From assembly GCF_030445035.2 (NCBI RefSeq), contig NC_080702.1, positions 25,245,652 through 25,309,651 of the forward strand: a stretch of DNA of 64,000 nucleotides, in the 5' to 3' direction. The notes beneath the pieces are model-generated. The model ran no database searches, was not told the DNA's origin, and saw only the letters and a list, made by a program, of their open reading frames with translations. Positions 12,010-22,868 of the stretch are shown here, one piece after another. The translations under genes and the position numbers were made by a program. Numbering within the stretch: the stretch's first letter is position 1; each line of letters starts with the position of its first letter. Source of the stretch: Dasypus novemcinctus. Lineage: Eukaryota; Chordata; Mammalia; Cingulata; Dasypodidae.

Positions 12010-15000
12010 TCATATCACTGAGGTCATGTAGTATTTGTCCTTCAATGCCTGGGTTGCTTCACTCAACATAAGGTTCTCAAGATTCATCCATGTTATCACA
12101 TAAGTTTGTGGTGTATTCGTTCTTAAAGCTGAGTAGTATTCCATTGTGTGTATATACCATATTTTATTGATCCACTCATCTGTTGATGGGCATTTGGTTT
12201 GATTCTAACTTTTGGTGATAGTGAACAATGCTGCTATGAACATTGGTGTACATATATCGGTTTGTGTCGTTGTTTTCAGTTCTGCTGGGTATATACCCAG
12301 CAGTGGTATTGCTGGGTCATATGGCAAATCTTTGGTTAGTTTTTTGAGAAACTGCCAAACTGTCCTCCAGAATGGTTGGAACCTTCTGCATTCCCACCAG
12401 CAGTGGATGAATGTTCCCCTTTCTTCACATCCTCTCCAGCATTTGTATTCTTCTGTGTTTTTCATAGCTGCCAATCTTATGGGAGAAAGATGGTATCTCA
12501 CTGTAGTTTAGATTTGCATTTCCCTGATAGCTAGAGATTTGGAGCATTTGTTCATGTCCTTTTTAGCCATTTGTATTCCTTCTATGGAGAAGTGTTTGAT
12601 TAAATCTTTTTCCCATTTTTTAAATAGGTTGTTTATCTTTTTATTTTCAAGATATACAAGTTCTTTATATATGCAAGTTATAAGTCTCTTATCAGATATA
12701 TGGTTGCCAAATATTTTCTCCCATTGTGTGGGTTCCTTTTTTACTTTCTTGACAAACTCCTTTGAGGTGCAGAAGGCTTTAATTTTGAGGAAGTCCCATT
12801 TATCTATTTGTTCTTTTGCTGCTCGTGCTTTTGGTGTGATATTCAAGAAGTCATTTCTTATTACAAGGTCCTGTAGATGTTTCCCTACACTGCTTTCCAA
12901 GATCTTTATGGTCTTGGCTCTTATATTTAGGTCTTTGATCCATCTTGAGTTGATCTTTCTATAAGGTGTGAGATGGTAATCCTCTTTCATTCTTCTACAT
13001 ATGGATATCCAGTTCTGCAGGCACCATTTGTTGAATAGGGCATTCTCTCCCAGTTGAGAGGGTTTGGTGGCTTTATCGAATATTATATGGCTATATATAT
13101 GAGGTTCTATATCAGAACTTTCAATTCAATTCCATTGGTCTGTGTGTCTCTCCTTATGCCAATACCATGCTGTTTTCACTACTGTAGCTTTGTAATATGT
13201 TTTGAAGTCAGGAAGTGTGATTCCTCCAATTTCGTTTTTCTTTTCCAATATGTCTTTGGCTATTCAGGGCCTCTTTCCTCTCCAAATAAATTTCATAGTT
13301 AGTTTTTCTAGTTCCTTAAAGAAGGCTGTGTTGATTTTTATTGGGATTGCATTGAATGTGTAGATCAGTTTTGGTAGGATAGACATCTTAATAATATTCA
13401 GTCTTCCTATCCATGAACAAGGAATATTCTTCCATTTATTTAGGTCTTCTTTGATTTCCTTGAACAGTCTTGTATAGTTCTTGGTGTATAAGTTTGTTAC
13501 CTCTTTAGTTAAATTTATTCCAAAATATTTGATTTTTTTATTTACTATTGTGAATGGTATTTGTTTCTTGATTTCCTCCTGATCTTGCTCATTATTGGTG
13601 TACAGAAATGCTACTGATTTTTGCGCATTGATCTTATAACCTGCGACTTTACTAAACTCATTTATGAGTTCTAGAAGCTTTGTTGTAGACCTCTCAGGGT
13701 TCTATGTATAGGATCATGTCATCTGCAAATAATGAAATTTTGACTTCTTCCTTTGCAATTTGAATGCCTTTTATATCTGGTTCTTGCCTCAGTGCTCAAA
13801 CAAGTACTTCTAAGACAATGTTAAATAGGAGCAGAGACAATGGGCATCCTTGTCTTGTTCCTGAGTTTAGAGGGAAGGATTTTAATATTTCTCCATTGTA
13901 AACAATGTTGGCTGTAGGTTTTACATATATACTCTTTATCATGTTCAAAAAATTTTCTTTTATTCCGATCTTTTGGAGTGTTTTTATCAAGAAAGGGTGC
14001 TGTATTTTTTCAAATGCTTTTTCTGCATCTATAGATATAATCATGTGATTTTTTTTCCCTTCAATCTGTTTATATCATGTATTACATTGATTGATTTTCT
14101 TATGTTGAACCATCCTTGCATACCTGGAATAAATCCCACTTGGTCGTGGCGTATAATTCTTTTAATGTGTTGTTGAATATGATTAGCAAGTATTTTGTTA
14201 AGTATTTTTGCATCTAGGTTCATTAGAGAAATTGGTCCATAATTTTCCTTTCTTGTGGTGTCTTTGTTTGGCTTTGGTACTAGGGTAATGTTGGCATCAT
14301 ACAAGGAGTTCGGCAATGTTCCTTCTGTTTCGATTTTTTGGAATAGTTTCAGCAGGACTGGTGTTAGTTCTTTCCGGAACGTTTCGTAGAATTCACCTGT
14401 GAAGCCATCTGGCCCTGGGCTCTTCTTAGTTGGTAAATTTTTAATGACTGATTCTATCTCTTTGCTTGTGATTGGTTTGTTAAGATCATCAATTTCTTCT
14501 TTCGTCTATATAGGCTGCTTATGTGTTTCTTGGAATTTGTCCATTTCCTCTGAATTGTCATTTTTGTTGGAATATAGGTTTTCAAAGTACCCTCTTATGA
14601 TAATCTTTATTTCTGTGAGGTCAGTGGTGATATCGCCTTTCTTCTTTCCTATTTTGTGTATTTGCATCTTCTCTCTTTTTTTCTTTGTTAGTCTCACTAA
14701 AGATTTGTCAATTTTGTTGATCTTTTAAAAAACCAGCTCTTGGTCTTGTTTATCTTTTCAAGTGCTATCTTATTTTCTATTTTATTTAGTTCTGCTCTTA
14801 TCTTTGTTATTTCCTTCCTTCTTCCTGTTGGGTTACTTTGTTGTTGTTTTCCTAATTTCTTCAAATGTGCAGTTAGTTCTTCAATTTTTGCTCTTTCTTC
14901 TTTTTTCATATATGAATTTATGGGCATAAATTTCCCTCTCAGTACTGCTCTTGCTGCATCCCATAAATTTTGGTATGTTGTGTTATCATTATCATTTGTT

Positions 15001-15826
15001 TCAAGGTAGTCATTGATTTCTTTTGAGATTTCCTCTTTGACCCACTGTTTTTCTAAGACTGTGCTGTTTAATTTCCAAATCGTGGTGTGAAATCTGGGCC
15101 TCTGTCCCTTGCAAATTTCCAGCTTCACTCCACTGTGGTCAGAGATATTGTTTTGTATGATTTCGATCTTTCTGAATTCATTAAGCCTTTCTTTGTGGCC
15201 TACCATATGGTCTATCTTGGAGAATCATCCATGTGCACTTGAGAAAAATGTATATCCTGCTGTGTTTGGGTGTAATGATCTATATATGTCTATTAGATCC
15301 AGCTCCTCTAATATACTGTTCAAATGTTTCATTTCTTTAGTGATTCTCTTTTAAGATGTTCGGTCCAGAGTTGATAGTGGTGTATTAAAATCCCCCACTA
15401 TAATTGTAGATGCATTTATTTTTTTACTTACTTTTTCCAGCATTTGCCTCACGTATTTAGAGGCGCCCTTGTTAGGAGCATAAATATTTATGGCTGTTTG
15501 ATCTTCTTGACAGATTGTCCCTTTCACTAAAATGTAGTATCCTTCTTTGTCTCTCACAATTTTTTTGCATTTAAAGTCTATTTTGTCTGATATTAATATA
15601 GCTACACCTGCCTTTTTTTTTGGTTGTTGTTTGCTTGTATGATTGTTTTCCAGCCATTCACTTTCAACCTCCATGAGTCTCTGGGTCTAAGATGTGTCTC
15701 TTCTAGACAGTATATAGATGGGTCATATTTCCTTATCCAATGTCCCAGTCTGAATCTTTTGATAGGTGAGTTTAATCCATTGACATTCTGTGTTATTACT
15801 TTCAAGAAATGATTTGTGTTAGCCAT
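12010..15826 (-). pseudogene. L1-B ORF2, broken
   Basis: ORF2 from ATG at 15826 to a stop at 12010. The N-terminal endonuclease begins MANTNHFLKVITQNVNGLNSPIKRFR and retains the acidic DFNTPLSTLD block in the 15351-15674 piece. The linker and RT start lie in 14697-15206 and 14041-14316 ([13 protein letters not shown]). RT palm sequence with [10 protein letters not shown] is in 13796-14044. The FADD region near 13710-13735 is thrown out of frame; gggttctatg at about 13698 is one base shorter than in L1-A. The C-terminal pieces are 12508-12990 and 12205-12501, with HCWWECRR resembling the Cys-containing C-terminal domain. At least six frame breaks are visible. Confidence 0.92.
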
Positions 15827-15912
15827 ATTTTGATTGGATTTGTGTTTGTCATATTTTGTTTGGTTTTTTTTTTCCTTCTATTTTTGTCTTTTTTTTTTTT
15901 TTTTTTTTGCTC

Positions 15913-16883
15913 TTACACTCTCCTCCAACTCTGCCTGTCCTGTTTTTTCCTTTCTTCCTGCAGAACTCCCTTTAGAATTTCTTGAAGGGGAGGTTTCTTG
16001 TTGGTATACTCTTTCAGTTTCTGTTTATCTGTGAATATTTTGAACTCTCCATTATTTTTGAATGCTAGTTTAGCTGGGTCGAGTATTCTTGGTTGGAAAT
16101 TTTTTTCCTTTATTACCTTGACTATATCATACCACTGCCTTCTTGCCTCCATGGTTTCAGATGAGAAATCAGCACTTAATCTTATGGAGCTTCCCTTGTA
16201 TGTGATGGTTTTCTTTTCTCTTGCTGCTTTTAGAATTTTCTCTTTGTCTTGAGTATTGGATAATTTGACAAGTATATGTCTTAGGGTGGGCCTGTTGGGG
16301 TTTTTGACCAGTGGAGTGTGCTGTGCTTCTTGGATATGTACATCTGTCTCTTTCAGTAGATTTGGGAAGTTTTCAGCCATTATTTCCTGCAACACTCCTT
16401 CTGACCCCTTTCCCTTCTCTTCTCCTTCTGGAATGCCTATAATTCATATGTTTGAGGGTTTTGCATTATCATTCAGGTCCCTAAGTCCTGGTTGGATTTT
16501 TTCTATCTTTTTATTAACCACTTCTACTATCTGTTTGATTTCCGATGTACTGTCTTCCACATCACTAATTCTCTGCTCTGCCTCTTCTAGTCTGCTGATA
16601 TTTGCTGCAAGTGTATTTTTGATTTCTTGAACTGTGGTGTTCATTTCCATCATATCTGTTATCTTTTTGCATATGTCTGCAATTTCCCCTCCAAGTGTTT
16701 TCTTCATGTTGTTAACCTCTTCCTTTATTTCATCAAATTTGTCGGTGATAAATGCTCTAAGATCTTTCATTGCTTGTGTGAAGTTCTGTTCCCCTTCCTG
16801 ATTTTTAGTTTGTTGATTGGATTCAGCATGTGTTCCTGATTACTGGTTTGGTTTGTAGATTTTTGTTGCTGTCTGGTCATCAT
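15913..16883 (-). pseudogene. L1-B ORF1, frameshifted
   Basis: ORF1 from the double ATG near 16883 to a stop at 15913. The open pieces are 16444-16770 (coiled coil, KFDEIKEEVNNMKKTLGGEI and on) and 15913-16395 (160 aa: end of the RRM domain and C-terminal domain, with NTQDKEKILKAAREK and RLSADFSSETMEARRQWYDI). A frameshift near 16400-16440 breaks the RRM start, and another near 16800 breaks the N-terminus. A run of T bases at 15890-15908 (A in element sense) sits just after the stop, in the ORF1-ORF2 spacer. Confidence 0.92.
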
Positions 16884-18905
16884 TTTATCTTGATGGGTTT
16901 AATCAGTTCCTTAGCTTCTTTGTCTAGTCTTGGAGATTAATTAGCTGTTATTTTTGCATAAGTGTTATATCTTGTCTTTGTCACTTTGTTCTTCTTATTC
17001 TAATTTCTTATTGCTGGTTAAGTTCACTTTAAAGGAAAGTATTAGGGCCAGGGAAAGGCAATTGTGTAAGCAAGGAAAAAGTGTAAAGTAGTATTGGTGA
17101 TATATGTTAACAAAGCAACAATATCAGATCTGGGAGGATGGAGGTTAGATTCATGTAAGTTGTGTAGAGTTATAGCAGTAGGTAGAGTACCTATAATGAG
17201 GCAGATGACTGAATATGGGAGGACTATGGTATGAACTAAAAAGCTATTGTTTTTGTGAGAGAAGGAAAGAGAAAAGAAAGGTAATAGTTTCAAGAGTGGA
17301 TAACAGACAGAAAACAAAACAAAAGTATTAGAAATTAAGAGTCAGACACTTTGTGGATCAAAGAAAGGGAGGTGGAATATAGGAGAGATAGTAGATGATG
17401 GAGGATATCAAGATGTAGGGGAAAGGGGATAGTGTAGATAGCCAAAATCTATTCACACCGAAATGAGGCAGTGGAGGATGTGGAAACCCAGCAAATGTGA
17501 GGTGTTCCCTGCAGCACCTATTGTATAGTTAAGATAAAGTAGAATAAGAAGAAGATGGGGGACAAGGGAGAGAGAAAAAAGAAAAAAAAGAGAAGAAAGG
17601 AAGAAAGAAAAAGGGGGTGGGTAAAGGGCAGGGAGCAGATAGGGAAAAGAGAGAAAAGATATACACCAACCACCACAGCCACAATACCAATAAAAAAAAA
17701 AAACATAACTAAAAAAAAAAAAGACTTTGGGGGATACACTGGGAGAAAAGACTAGGGGATAATGCAATGTTAGCAATCAGAATATGAAAAAAAATAAAGT
17801 AAAAAATAAAAATAGAATAAAAATAAAAACAAAACAAAAGAAAAAATGCAAACGTTGAGGGCTAGGACATTCAAGGACCTCAGATGGGCCTCAGGGTGTG
17901 ATGGATTCAGGGATGGAAAGTCTGAGATATTGAGGACTCAAGAGGTGTGAGTCTCTGGGGTGTGGGCCACCAGGGTTTAGGGGACTCAGACCTGGCAACC
18001 ACAAGTCCAGTTAACAGGGAGCCTGGGAGCACCACAGTGCATCATAGCCTTCAGGGATCCCCGCAGCTGGGTGCCAGCCCTATGGGTGAGGGCACATCCA
18101 CAAGCTTTATCCTGTGTTCTGTACCCCAGAATTCACTCACTCACTGGGGTCTATTCTGTGGATATATCACCAATTGACTTCAGGACCCCTCCCACCCTGT
18201 GATCCCCCAGAACGGCCACCTGGGGGCGCCTCTAAGCTGCAGTCAATTTAATGACACAGATCAATAGCCAGGTCCAGGGGAGGGGCTCCAGCCAGAAATG
18301 CTAATTACAGAGTCCAAACATGAAATTCCCATGCTTCACAAAATATTCCCCTAATCAGCTTCCAAACGTCTTCCACCCTGCCAGACCCTGGTGGCTTCTC
18401 TTTATTGCTATCACTTTAAGTCCACTGTAGATCAGCAGCCGAGTTTGGGAAGGGTGCATGGCTCTAGGCGGAAGCACTATTGTTTGTGCCTGCAATAAAA
18501 AATTCCCCCCACTTTGCCATAAAACTCCCGTTTGTCTCCCCAAATCAGTCTGCAAGCGCCTCCTCCTCCTGTCCTATTAACCCCCCAATAGGCTGCTCAG
18601 GGCTTATGAATTCCCCAGTACTGCAGAGCATCCAAAAAAAATAAAAACCACCGCAGTAGCACCCGATGCCATGGCTCCACCCACCCAAGGAGGGAACATT
18701 CCTTGCGCAGCCGGGACCTCCGTGTATATTTTATAGACATATTTTCTCTGTTACATTCCCACCAAATCGATGTCCAGATACCTCCTGACCTGCAAAAATC
18801 CTGAAACAGCCGGGTCCCAAAGAGCCTCCAATGCTGCCCAGCTGCTTCTTTGCAGGAGATATTATCAGGTAAGCTCACTCAGTCACCATCTTGACCCGCC
18901 TCTCC
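16884..18905 (-). promoter_or_regulatory. L1-B 5' UTR with monomers and purine/pyrimidine tract
   Basis: The 2.0-kb 5' UTR has four degenerate GC-rich units, with cores near 18190, 18372, 18560 and 18782. These are followed by the ggacctcagatgg-type unique block (17875-18090) and a long A/G-rich stretch on the plus strand (17550-17830; polypyrimidine in element sense), then the ORF1-proximal part. The arrangement is collinear with 5506-7379 and 40021-41780. Confidence 0.7.
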
Positions 18906-19475
18906 AGGTGTTTTGTTTAAGAAGGAGTGCAGAATTTTGTCGAACATCTTTTCTGCATTCTTTGAGAAACAGCCTGCTAGGGGCTCTGCTGTACTACAAA
19001 CAGTTCAGGGACCACTGCAGATGAGCTGCCAGCCCTAGGGGGAGGGGTTCTAGCCAGAAGCTCCAATCTCTGTGTCAGAAACACAAAATTCCACCTCTTG
19101 CAAGAATCTCCTCCATCACTGTCTCACCAAATCAATTACCAGACACCTCCCACCCTGCAAGCCCCCGAAGCAGCCTGCTCAGGGCTTGGGAACTCCCCAA
19201 TGCAGCAAAGCCTCTAGGAATCACCGCTGCCAGGTGGCCAGCCCCAGGAGGAAGGGTCCCAAATGCAGTTCCACCTCCATAAAAGAGACCCAAAGTTCTA
19301 CCTCTTACAAGAATTTCCTCTGTCACCATCCCACTAAATCAATGTCCAGACACATCCTGCCCGGCAAACACCCAAAAGGGCCTGGTCCAGCTGGACTCCA
19401 ACCCTACTCAGCCACTTCTTTGCAGGAAAGATTATAAGGTGCACTCACTGAGATGCCATCTTGCCCTGCCCCTGC
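18906..19475 (-). mobile_element. Older L1-H, right part: ORF2 scrap joined to 5' UTR
   Basis: Bases 18906-18962 continue the ORF2 broken off at 9229 (aaggagtgcagaattttgtcgaac is the complement of the ORF2 segment upstream of the RT palm). From about 18965 the sequence switches to a GC-rich L1 5' UTR with two monomer-like units (cores near 19145 and 19350). It ends at a CAAGATGG-type start (complement of gatgccatcttgccc near 19452-19466). ORF1 and the first half of ORF2 are missing, so the element carries an internal deletion joining 5' UTR to ORF2. Confidence 0.65.
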
Positions 19476-20605
19476 CATTGTTTTCTTGAGAGAGGGAAAG
19501 AGAAAAGAAAGACAAAAATATCAAGAGTGGATAAAAGACAGAAAACAGAACAAAAGTATTAGAAATTAAAAGTCAGACAAGTTGGGGGCCAAAGAAAGGG
19601 AGGTGGACTGTAAGAGAAACAGTAGATGATGGAGGATAGAGAGATGTAGGGGAAAGGGGATAGGTGGCCAAAATCAATACACACAGAAAAGATGAAATGG
19701 AGGGTGAGGAAACACAGAAATGTGAAGTGCTCCCTGAAGCACCTATTATATAAAGAAAATATAATACAAAAAAGAAAAAGGAGAAAAAAAGAGAAAAACA
19801 GAAGGGGCAAAGAAAGGGGGGGAGAGAACAAGCAAGATAAAGAAAAAGAGAAAAAACTAAATAAATGAAAAAGGACCTTGGAGGATAAAATGGGACAATA
19901 GACCAGGCTACAATGCAGCAGTATTAACCATGACAAAAAAAAAAAGAACCAAAGTTTCAAGCTAGGAATCTTCTTTGCAGTTAAATAAAATGCTTAGGGA
20001 TCTGACATTCCCCCTTTCTCCCTTCCTCACTTCTCTCTCTCCCAGGGCAGCAGAAAAGGAGGTCTGGTAGGAGATTCAAGTGGGTCCTTGTTGAACCAAC
20101 TAAACACAGAAGACAATGATTCTTTATTTCCAGCGTGAGAGAACCTACACCTCACCAGAAACCCCAAATATGGTATTGGAAACTTGGATAGCATGTCCTA
20201 CACTCCCTCCCACTTAGGTGTGTTAGGGGAGGTCTAATTGATTTTCTGATTCCACCTTCTCCCAGACCAAGTTTCCTATCCCAGGACATTTAGGTTAATT
20301 GGGCTTCCTCAGCAGATTTGCCTCTCTTTTCTTCCCAGACTCTCCTCAAGTCAGCTGGCACACTCCTCCAAGTTAAGGGGGAAAAAATAAACAAAAACCA
20401 TGGAGGGCTAGGGTAATCAAGGACCTCAGATGGACCTCAGGGCATGGTGGATTCAGGAATGGGAAGTCCGTGATATTGCAGACTTGAGGTATGTGAGTCT
20501 CTGGAGCGTGGGTTACCAGGGTTTATGGGATACAGACCTGGGAACCATGCATCCTGTAAACACAGGGTTTGGGAACACCGCAGCATGATAAAGTTTTCAG
20601 GGATC
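19476..20605 (-). mobile_element. Isolated L1 5' UTR segment, minus strand
   Basis: Downstream half of an L1 5' UTR: ttgagagagggaaagagaaaagaaag onward matches 17250 onward in L1-B, and 20400-20605 matches the 17860-18060 block. It is interrupted by a block at 19975-20388 that is absent from L1-A, B and D. That block resembles (inverted) the 5' UTR of the older L1-F at 49600-49990, for example the agctg.cttgag motif followed by aatctgctgagg. It therefore appears to be an older 5' UTR form. It meets L1-C head to head at about 20606. Confidence 0.6.
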
Positions 20606-21831
20606 CCAGCAGGCTGTTTCGGGGGCTTGCAGGGTGGGAGGTGTCTGGAAGTCGATTTGGTGAGACAGTGACAGAAGAGATTCTTGTGAGAGGTGGAATT
20701 TTGGGTTTCTGACACAGAGGTCAGAGTTTGTGGGCGTGACCCATCTCCCTAGGGCTAGTGCAGGGATCCCCGAAGGCTGTGTTGCATTGAGGTATTCCCA
20801 AGCACCCTGTTAACTGGATGTGTGGTTCCCAGGTCTGTGTCCCCTAAACCCTGGTGGCCCACACTACAGAGACTCACACTTCTTGAGTCTGCAATATCAA
20901 AGGCTTTCCATCCCTGAATCCACCACACCCTGAGGCCTATCTGAGGTCCTTGATTAACCTATCCCTTGGCCTTTGTGATTTTTTTTCCTTTTTTTTTTTA
21001 TTGTCTTGGTTGTTAATATTGCTTTATCTCCTGGTCTTTTCTCCCATTTTCTCCCCCAAGGTCCTTTTATGTTTATTTAGGTTTTTTTCCTACTTTACTT
21101 TTTCTTGCTTGTTTCCCTTCCTTTTCTTTGCCCATCCCCTTTTTCTCTTCTCTTTTATTCTTCTCTCTCTTTTTCTTCTTATTTTATTTTATTTTATTTA
21201 TATAATAGGTGCTGCAGGGAGTGCTTCACAATTGCTGTGTTTACTCATCCTCCATTTCCTCATTTCTGTGTGAATTGATTTTGGCCACCTACACTATCCC
21301 CTTTCCCCCACATCTTGCTATCCTTCCTCATCTACTGTCTCTCTTACATTTCACCTCACTTTCTTTGGCCCCCAAACTGTCTAACTTTTAATTTCTAATA
21401 CCTTTGTTCTGTTTTCTTTTATCCACTCTTGATATTATTGTCTTTCTTTTCTCTTTCCCTCTCTCATGGAAACACTGGCTTTTTAATTCATACTATATTC
21501 CACCCCATATTCAGTTGACTATCTCATTATAGGTACTCAACTGACTGCTATAACTCTACACAACTTACATGAGTCTAATATCCATTCTCCCAGATCTCAC
21601 ATTGTTGCTCTGTTAACATTTATTACCAATGCTACTTTACACATTTTCTTTTCTTACACATTTTCCTTTCCCTAGCCCTAATATTTTCCTTCAAAGTGAA
21701 CTTAGCAAGAAACAAGAAATTAGAGTAAGAAGAACAAAGTGACAAAGAGAAGATATAACACACAAGAACAATTAATCCCCAAGACTAGACAAAGAAGCTA
21801 AGAAACTGATCAAACACATAAAGATAAAATT
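20606..21831 (+). promoter_or_regulatory. L1-C 5' UTR (truncated)
   Basis: One partial monomer (20606-20730), the unique block (20760-20960), then a marked polypyrimidine tract (20985-21200, mostly T and C). After that comes the ORF1-proximal part with ttctgtgtgaattgattttggcc near 21265. It is collinear with the inverse of 5506-6900 and 16884-18100. Confidence 0.7.
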
Positions 21832-22759
21832 ATGATCAGACAGCAACAAAAAACTACAAACCAAACCAATAATCAGGAAAACATGGCTGAATCCAATGAA
21901 CAGACCAAAAACCAGGAAGTGGAGCAGAACATTGGACAAGTAATTAAAGATCTCAAAACACAGATTAGAGACCAACTTAATGAAGTAAAGCAAGAAATTA
22001 AAAATATGAAGAAAACACCTGGAGAGGAAATGCAGACATACACAAAAAAAGATAACAGATATGATGGGAATGAACATCACAGTTCAAGAAATCAAAAATA
22101 CACTCTCAGCAAATAGCAGCAGATTAGAAGAGGCAGAAGAGAGAATTAGCAACGTGGAAGACAGTACATCAGAAATCAAACAGATAGAAGAATTGACTGA
22201 TAAAAAGATAGAAAAAATCCAGCTAGGACTTATGGACCTGAATTACAATGCAAAATGCACAAACATACGTGTTGTAGGCATCCCAGAAGGAGAAGGGAAT
22301 AGAAAAGGGGCAGAAGGGGAGTTGGAGGAAATAATGGCTGAAAACTTCCCAAATCTACTGACAGAGATGGATGTACATGTCCAGGAAGCAAAACACACCC
22401 CAAACATCATAAACACCAACAGACTCACCCCAAGACACATACATGTCAAATTATCCAATGCTAGAGACAGAGAGAAAATTCTAAAAGCAGCAAGAGAAAA
22501 GGAAACCATCACATTCAAGGGAGGCTCCATAAGATTAAGTGCTGATTTCTCATCAGAAACCTTGGAGGTAAGAAGGCAGTGGTATGATATAATCAAGGTA
22601 CTAAAAGAAAAAAAATTCCAAACAAGAATACTCTACCTAGCTAAACTAGCATTCAAAAATGATGGAGAGTTCAAAATATTCTCAGATAAACAGAAATGGA
22701 AAGAGTATGCCAACAAGAAACCTCCCCTTCAAGAAATACTAAAGGGAATTCTGCAGTAA
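21832..22759 (+). pseudogene. L1-C ORF1, one frameshift
   Basis: The least damaged ORF1 here, about 305 residues if joined. The first piece (21832-22116) begins MIRQQQKTTNQTNNQEN and covers the basic/Gln-rich start and the first coiled-coil turns. The second (22061-22759) covers the rest of the coiled coil (MNITVQEIKNTLSANSSRL), the RRM domain with NIRVVGIPEGEG, and the C-terminal domain with NARDREKILKAAREK and RRQWYDIIKVLKEK. The frame break lies at or next to the A-run at 22044-22050, where other copies have fewer A bases. There is no ORF1 stop before the A-run, so this may be the only disabling change. Confidence 0.92.
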
Positions 22760-22868
22760 GAAAGAAAAAAACAGGAGAGGCAGAGTTGGAAGAGAATGTA
22801 AGAACAACAAAAAATACGAAAAGAGAAGGAAAAAAACAAAATATGACAACCACAAGTCCAATCAAAAT

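Larger units (their letters stand above)
9230..18905 (-). mobile_element. L1-B, near full-length LINE-1 (about 9.7 kb)
   Basis: Complete element architecture on the minus strand: 5' start near 18900 (complement of ccatcttgac at 18882), monomer 5' UTR, ORF1, ORF2, long 3' UTR, and a poly(A) tail seen as T-rich DNA at 9230-9265. It is flanked by a 15-bp imperfect target duplication. At about 9.7 kb it is much longer than human L1 (about 6 kb). The excess lies mainly in the 3' UTR (2.8 kb) and partly in the 5' UTR (2 kb). Both ORFs are disrupted. Confidence 0.93.
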
